Shown: piece after piece, positions 1 through 64,000 of the stretch
Position numbering within the stretch: the first letter of the stretch is position 1
Layout of the letters: every line of letters starts with the position of its first letter
Assembly (NCBI GenBank): GCA_028583405.1
Contig: CM053247.1
Span: forward strand, 11,489,563-11,553,562
Direction: 5' to 3'
DNA from: Pogonophryne albipinna
Lineage: Eukaryota > Chordata > Actinopteri > Perciformes > Artedidraconidae
DNA length: 64,000 nucleotides
The notes under the pieces: generated by a model
Database searches by the model: none
What the model saw: the letters and a program-made list of their open reading frames with translations, nothing else
What the model was told of the DNA's origin: nothing
Translations under genes and position numbers: made by a program

Positions 1-834
1 TCAGTAATTAGTTGCCAATCAAACATTGAAACGTTAAAAATTACCACTTTAAATAAAGCAGGCATTTAGTAATGTGTAAACCATCAACTGAATCTTAGCG
101 GGTGATCGTTGGAAAGATGAAAGCAAGGCAGCATGAAACCGGCTTTGGTTGATCTTTCTTTTGATATGACCTTGACTGGCTGCTTGTTTTTGTTTGTTAT
201 TAGTAATGTGGCTGTTTTTAGACTGATTTCCTGCTGTGGTCACCAACTGTGGGTGAATCAAAATGTCAGGGACACAATTAGTCTGTTTATTCCTCACAGC
301 TGTAGCCCAAATGAGTCTTTGTGATTATTGACTGATTTCACAAGCATCTAATTGTAACTCATAGATAAATAAAAATACAATTAAACATAATTATAATAAT
401 TACATTTACAATACTGCTAGCTCAGTGCATACAGTAATTAAATGCATGCATATAAAGAGCTCTCTCCCAATATGGGGACAAACCATGATTTAAAAAAAGA
501 AAAAAAGATCTGAACCCACACAAATCCGCTGCTAGCATGGCATGTTTCCAGATGAGATGTGACATTGCTTTAAATTAAATATCATTCGCATCATGCTTCA
601 TTTTTTAACTTTAGAATTACCTGTCATTATCAGTCAAGCTGCTACTGCATCAACACGAATACACACAAAAATGTATTAATCATTAAAAACGAAATCAATC
701 CGACAAATTGATGATAAATTAGGTTGTAGCTAACTTATACAAGCCCAGACGACAGAATAACAGCGTTCAGCTTCCAGAGATGTGAACGGCTGCACAAATC
801 AAGCCCTATATAAAGTCATAAGAAATGTTCTCCT

Positions 835-1269
835 TTAAAGCTCACCACAATATATTATAGGGCCATATCTATACAAAACATGTCTCTGAAGTGTTTAGCT
901 CAAAATACCAAACAGATCACCCATTGTAGCCATGCCTCACACCCCTCTATTTCAGCCGTGTTACAAAAGTGCTGATTCTGGGTCAGTAGCTACGGGGCCA
1001 CGCCCCCTTTGGAGCGCACATGCAGCAGAGCTGCAGAGAGAATCAGATTCCCAGCTAAATGCTGCTGTGATTAAACACCATATCATGTTCCAAACCACAT
1101 CAAGGATTATTTCTGTAACATTATGGAGCTCAAACTATTTTTTGGGTACGGAGGAAAAAAGAGAGGGTTTTATTTTCTGACGCTTTGTGAGTCTCCTTAC
1201 ACACCGGGGACACATATGTATGTATTAAAGACATTAAAAAGTGCCTTTTGCATAATCGGGGACCTTTAA
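835..1269. mobile_element. TTAA-flanked MITE (family B), next to adamts3 donor site
   Basis: About 435 bp of non-coding sequence flanked by TTAA (835-838 and 1266-1269). Its body (ACAAAACATGTCTCTGAAG, ACCAAACAGATCACCCATTG, ACACACCGGGGACACATA) matches the element at 55929-57823. TTAA targets and short inverted ends point to a non-autonomous piggyBac-like element. The left end appears diverged or trimmed. Confidence 0.75.
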
Positions 1270-1291
1270 AATAATCATATGAATACTGCAC

Positions 1292-62161
<60,870 letters not shown>

Positions 62162-62220
62162 CTGTCGGGAAAGAAGAGATGACACCGAAGTCAAGCACTG
62201 AAGAGAACATTTTTTAAAAC

Positions 62221-63439
62221 GTTCTACTCCATCATAGAATCCATTACATTAATTTTAAATGTACTCTCTTTTTCTACTTGAACACCACTAATCTTCTACT
62301 ATTCTGTGCTGCGGTACCTCTTTTCACCCTCTGTCTGAAACCAGAGCCCAGTCCGCTCTGATTGGTTAGCTGGCCGGCTCTGTGTGATTGGTCAACCGCT
62401 TACAGATAACCCATCCCTAAACCTATCAATTAGGCTTGTTTGAGATGAGCGAGACCGACGCAGACCTGCGCAATTGCGATCGCCGTCTTGCTAGTGATGG
62501 TTAGTAATTTTGTCCGACTTGCTCTGGAGGCTCTCCTACATGAGACGTTGAAATCTCGCGGGACAAAGACGCCCGCAGACTTGAGAGCGAGGCGCGGCGA
62601 GGCGGCGCAGTTCCTCTCCACGGGCTGTGGAAGCGAAATGCTTGATGGGAAACGACTCGCTGGTATCTCGAGCTGAGCGCTCATTGGTGGTTTTTACCCC
62701 GTGCTGGTGATGAAACTCTCCAATTGGCTCGGCAAAAGTTTGTTGTTGTTTTGTGTCAGTTTTACGTCGCCACTTCCATTCACATTTTTCATCATTGTTC
62801 CACAATGTTTATAATCATGAAATCTATATATTTTATATTATACTTGCACTGCTTACTGTTGTCATACTTTATATATTTTAGCATATTCATAGCATACTGC
62901 TCACAGGCTGATATCTAGTGTATTCATACCCCTCACTGTTTATTCATCATTCAATTCATTCTATATTTTATTCTGTAGATTGTGTACATTACTTTTCACT
63001 TCACTGCTTGTTGCACCTGGTTAGAAGCTAAACTGCATTTCGTTGTCTCAGTACCTGTAATATGTGCAATAACAATAAAGTTGAATCTAATCTTGAGCAG
63101 GAACAAATGTATTTACATATCTGACATTAACGATTACATTTGAGCCTTTGCAGACCATTTACCCTATGCACCATAACCTATACATGTATAACACACTGAA
63201 AGCCTTCTCTAAAGGACCTTACTTCAAATGTAGCATCTTTACATGGTGATCTCATTGATATATGGTAGGTCAATGCAAAATAACATAACATTTAACTCCA
63301 GTCACATTTGTGGCCAACTCAGAAATGGAGCTGACCACCTGAAGGAAATATAGATGGCTGTATGCTCTGTGTCTTACTATGTGTTGGGATTGTTAGATAT
63401 ATGTTCACAGATGCCTGCTGTGTTATGAAACATGGATTA
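62221..63439 (+). mobile_element. inserted block (copy 2) between 15-bp direct repeats
   Basis: The block matching 59060-60268 occupies 62250-63435. It is preceded by 26 bp (62223-62248) identical to 60908-60933. The whole insert is flanked by AACATTTTTTAAAAC at 62206-62220 and 63440-63454. The 15-bp repeat looks like a target-site duplication with a TTTTAAAA core, as cut by LINE endonucleases, but there is no poly(A) tail. Confidence 0.85.
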
Positions 63440-63454
63440 AACATTTTTTAAAAC

Positions 63455-64000
63455 ATTATATCATTTTTCTAGATGGATTAGTCTACTGGGGCCTTGCATA
63501 TATAAGAGTCAAACCTTTCTCACTAACTGATTACCCCTGTTTAAAATGTGCTGCTGTGAATTCAAACTGTTCCTTTGACACATTTGACATAACATTCTAC
63601 AGCATTAAATCCATCAGTGTAATATCACACTCCAAGTAGAGCTGCGTAATGTGTAATGTGGCAAAAATCAAATACGGTGTTATGATCTATTTTATGTAAG
63701 TAACAGTTTCTCACTTTACAGTCATTGATTTGTTAATTGTATTCTTTTATTGCAAGATTGGCGACATAACTTGTGTTAAACTCGATAGATAGACTTAAGG
63801 GTTTTTAAGGCGAACAGGTGCAAAACAAGTCTAGCCTGACTACACAATACAAATCATAGTCATGTGTTTTTAAAAGACTTGAAAGTATTCTAACAAATAA
63901 AAAGACTTGGCTTTTACTGCAGGTTTTGCTCATTTTACATTTTAAAAAGCGGACAAAATACAAGTTTCTGTTAAAAAAATATATTATTTAAATAATTTAG
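63455..64000. other. intron sequence with no clear feature
   Basis: AT-rich adamts3 intron at the edge of the window. The next upstream exon (end of the catalytic domain) was not found here. Confidence 0.5.

Overview
The window is vertebrate nuclear DNA, almost certainly from a teleost fish. Eleven internal exons of one conserved, intron-rich metalloproteinase gene lie on the minus strand. The introns are packed with repeat types typical of fish: tRNA-derived SINEs, L2/CR1-like LINE tails, hAT elements with 8-bp target duplications, TTAA-flanked MITEs and a solo LTR. I cannot name the species.

The only host gene recognised is an adamts3-like procollagen N-proteinase, transcribed from high to low coordinates. 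Its exons are 62029-62161, 44914-45027, 42377-42522, 39608-39783, 36106-36239, 34754-34877, 31759-31839, 21636-21799, 11834-11990, 11363-11495 and 1292-1499. Together they give 1570 coding nt with every splice phase compatible and no frameshift or stop. They encode, in order, the disintegrin-like domain, first TSP1 repeat, Cys-rich region, spacer, second TSP1, third TSP1 and the start of the fourth TSP1. The propeptide and catalytic exons must lie beyond position 64000. The end of the fourth TSP1 and the C-terminal tail must lie below position 1.

The introns hold most of the structure. Introns around 1.5-11.3 kb, 12-21.6 kb, 21.8-31.7 kb and 45-62 kb are long because of layered insertions. 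Region by region: a TTAA MITE next to the last exon and a 1.05-kb hAT element (0.8-3.1 kb); a SINE split by a 3-bp-TSD MITE inside another MITE (9.9-10.9 kb); a 5'-truncated L2-like LINE in a (TCTA)n tract (13.1-14.5 kb); a hAT inside a hAT, both with perfect 8-bp target duplications and transposase zinc-finger remnants (15.7-17.7 kb); palindromic and TA-flanked elements (19.1-20.8 kb); a near full-length CR1/L2-type LINE with a 17-bp target duplication (25.5-28.95 kb); an L2 remnant carrying a hAT MITE and a TTAA MITE (37.2-38.4 kb); a solo LTR and a hAT MITE (39.9-41.4 kb); a decayed ~311-bp tandem repeat (42.6-43.3 kb); a four-level transposon nest (45.9-50.1 kb); a three-level TTAA-MITE nest (55.85-58.0 kb); and a 1.2-kb block present twice (59.06-60.27 and 62.25-63.44 kb), whose second copy sits 59 bp from a splice acceptor between 15-bp direct repeats.

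No second host gene, canonical tRNA or rRNA gene, or CRISPR array was found. Family names for transposons rest on termini, target duplications and coding motifs read by eye, not on database searches.
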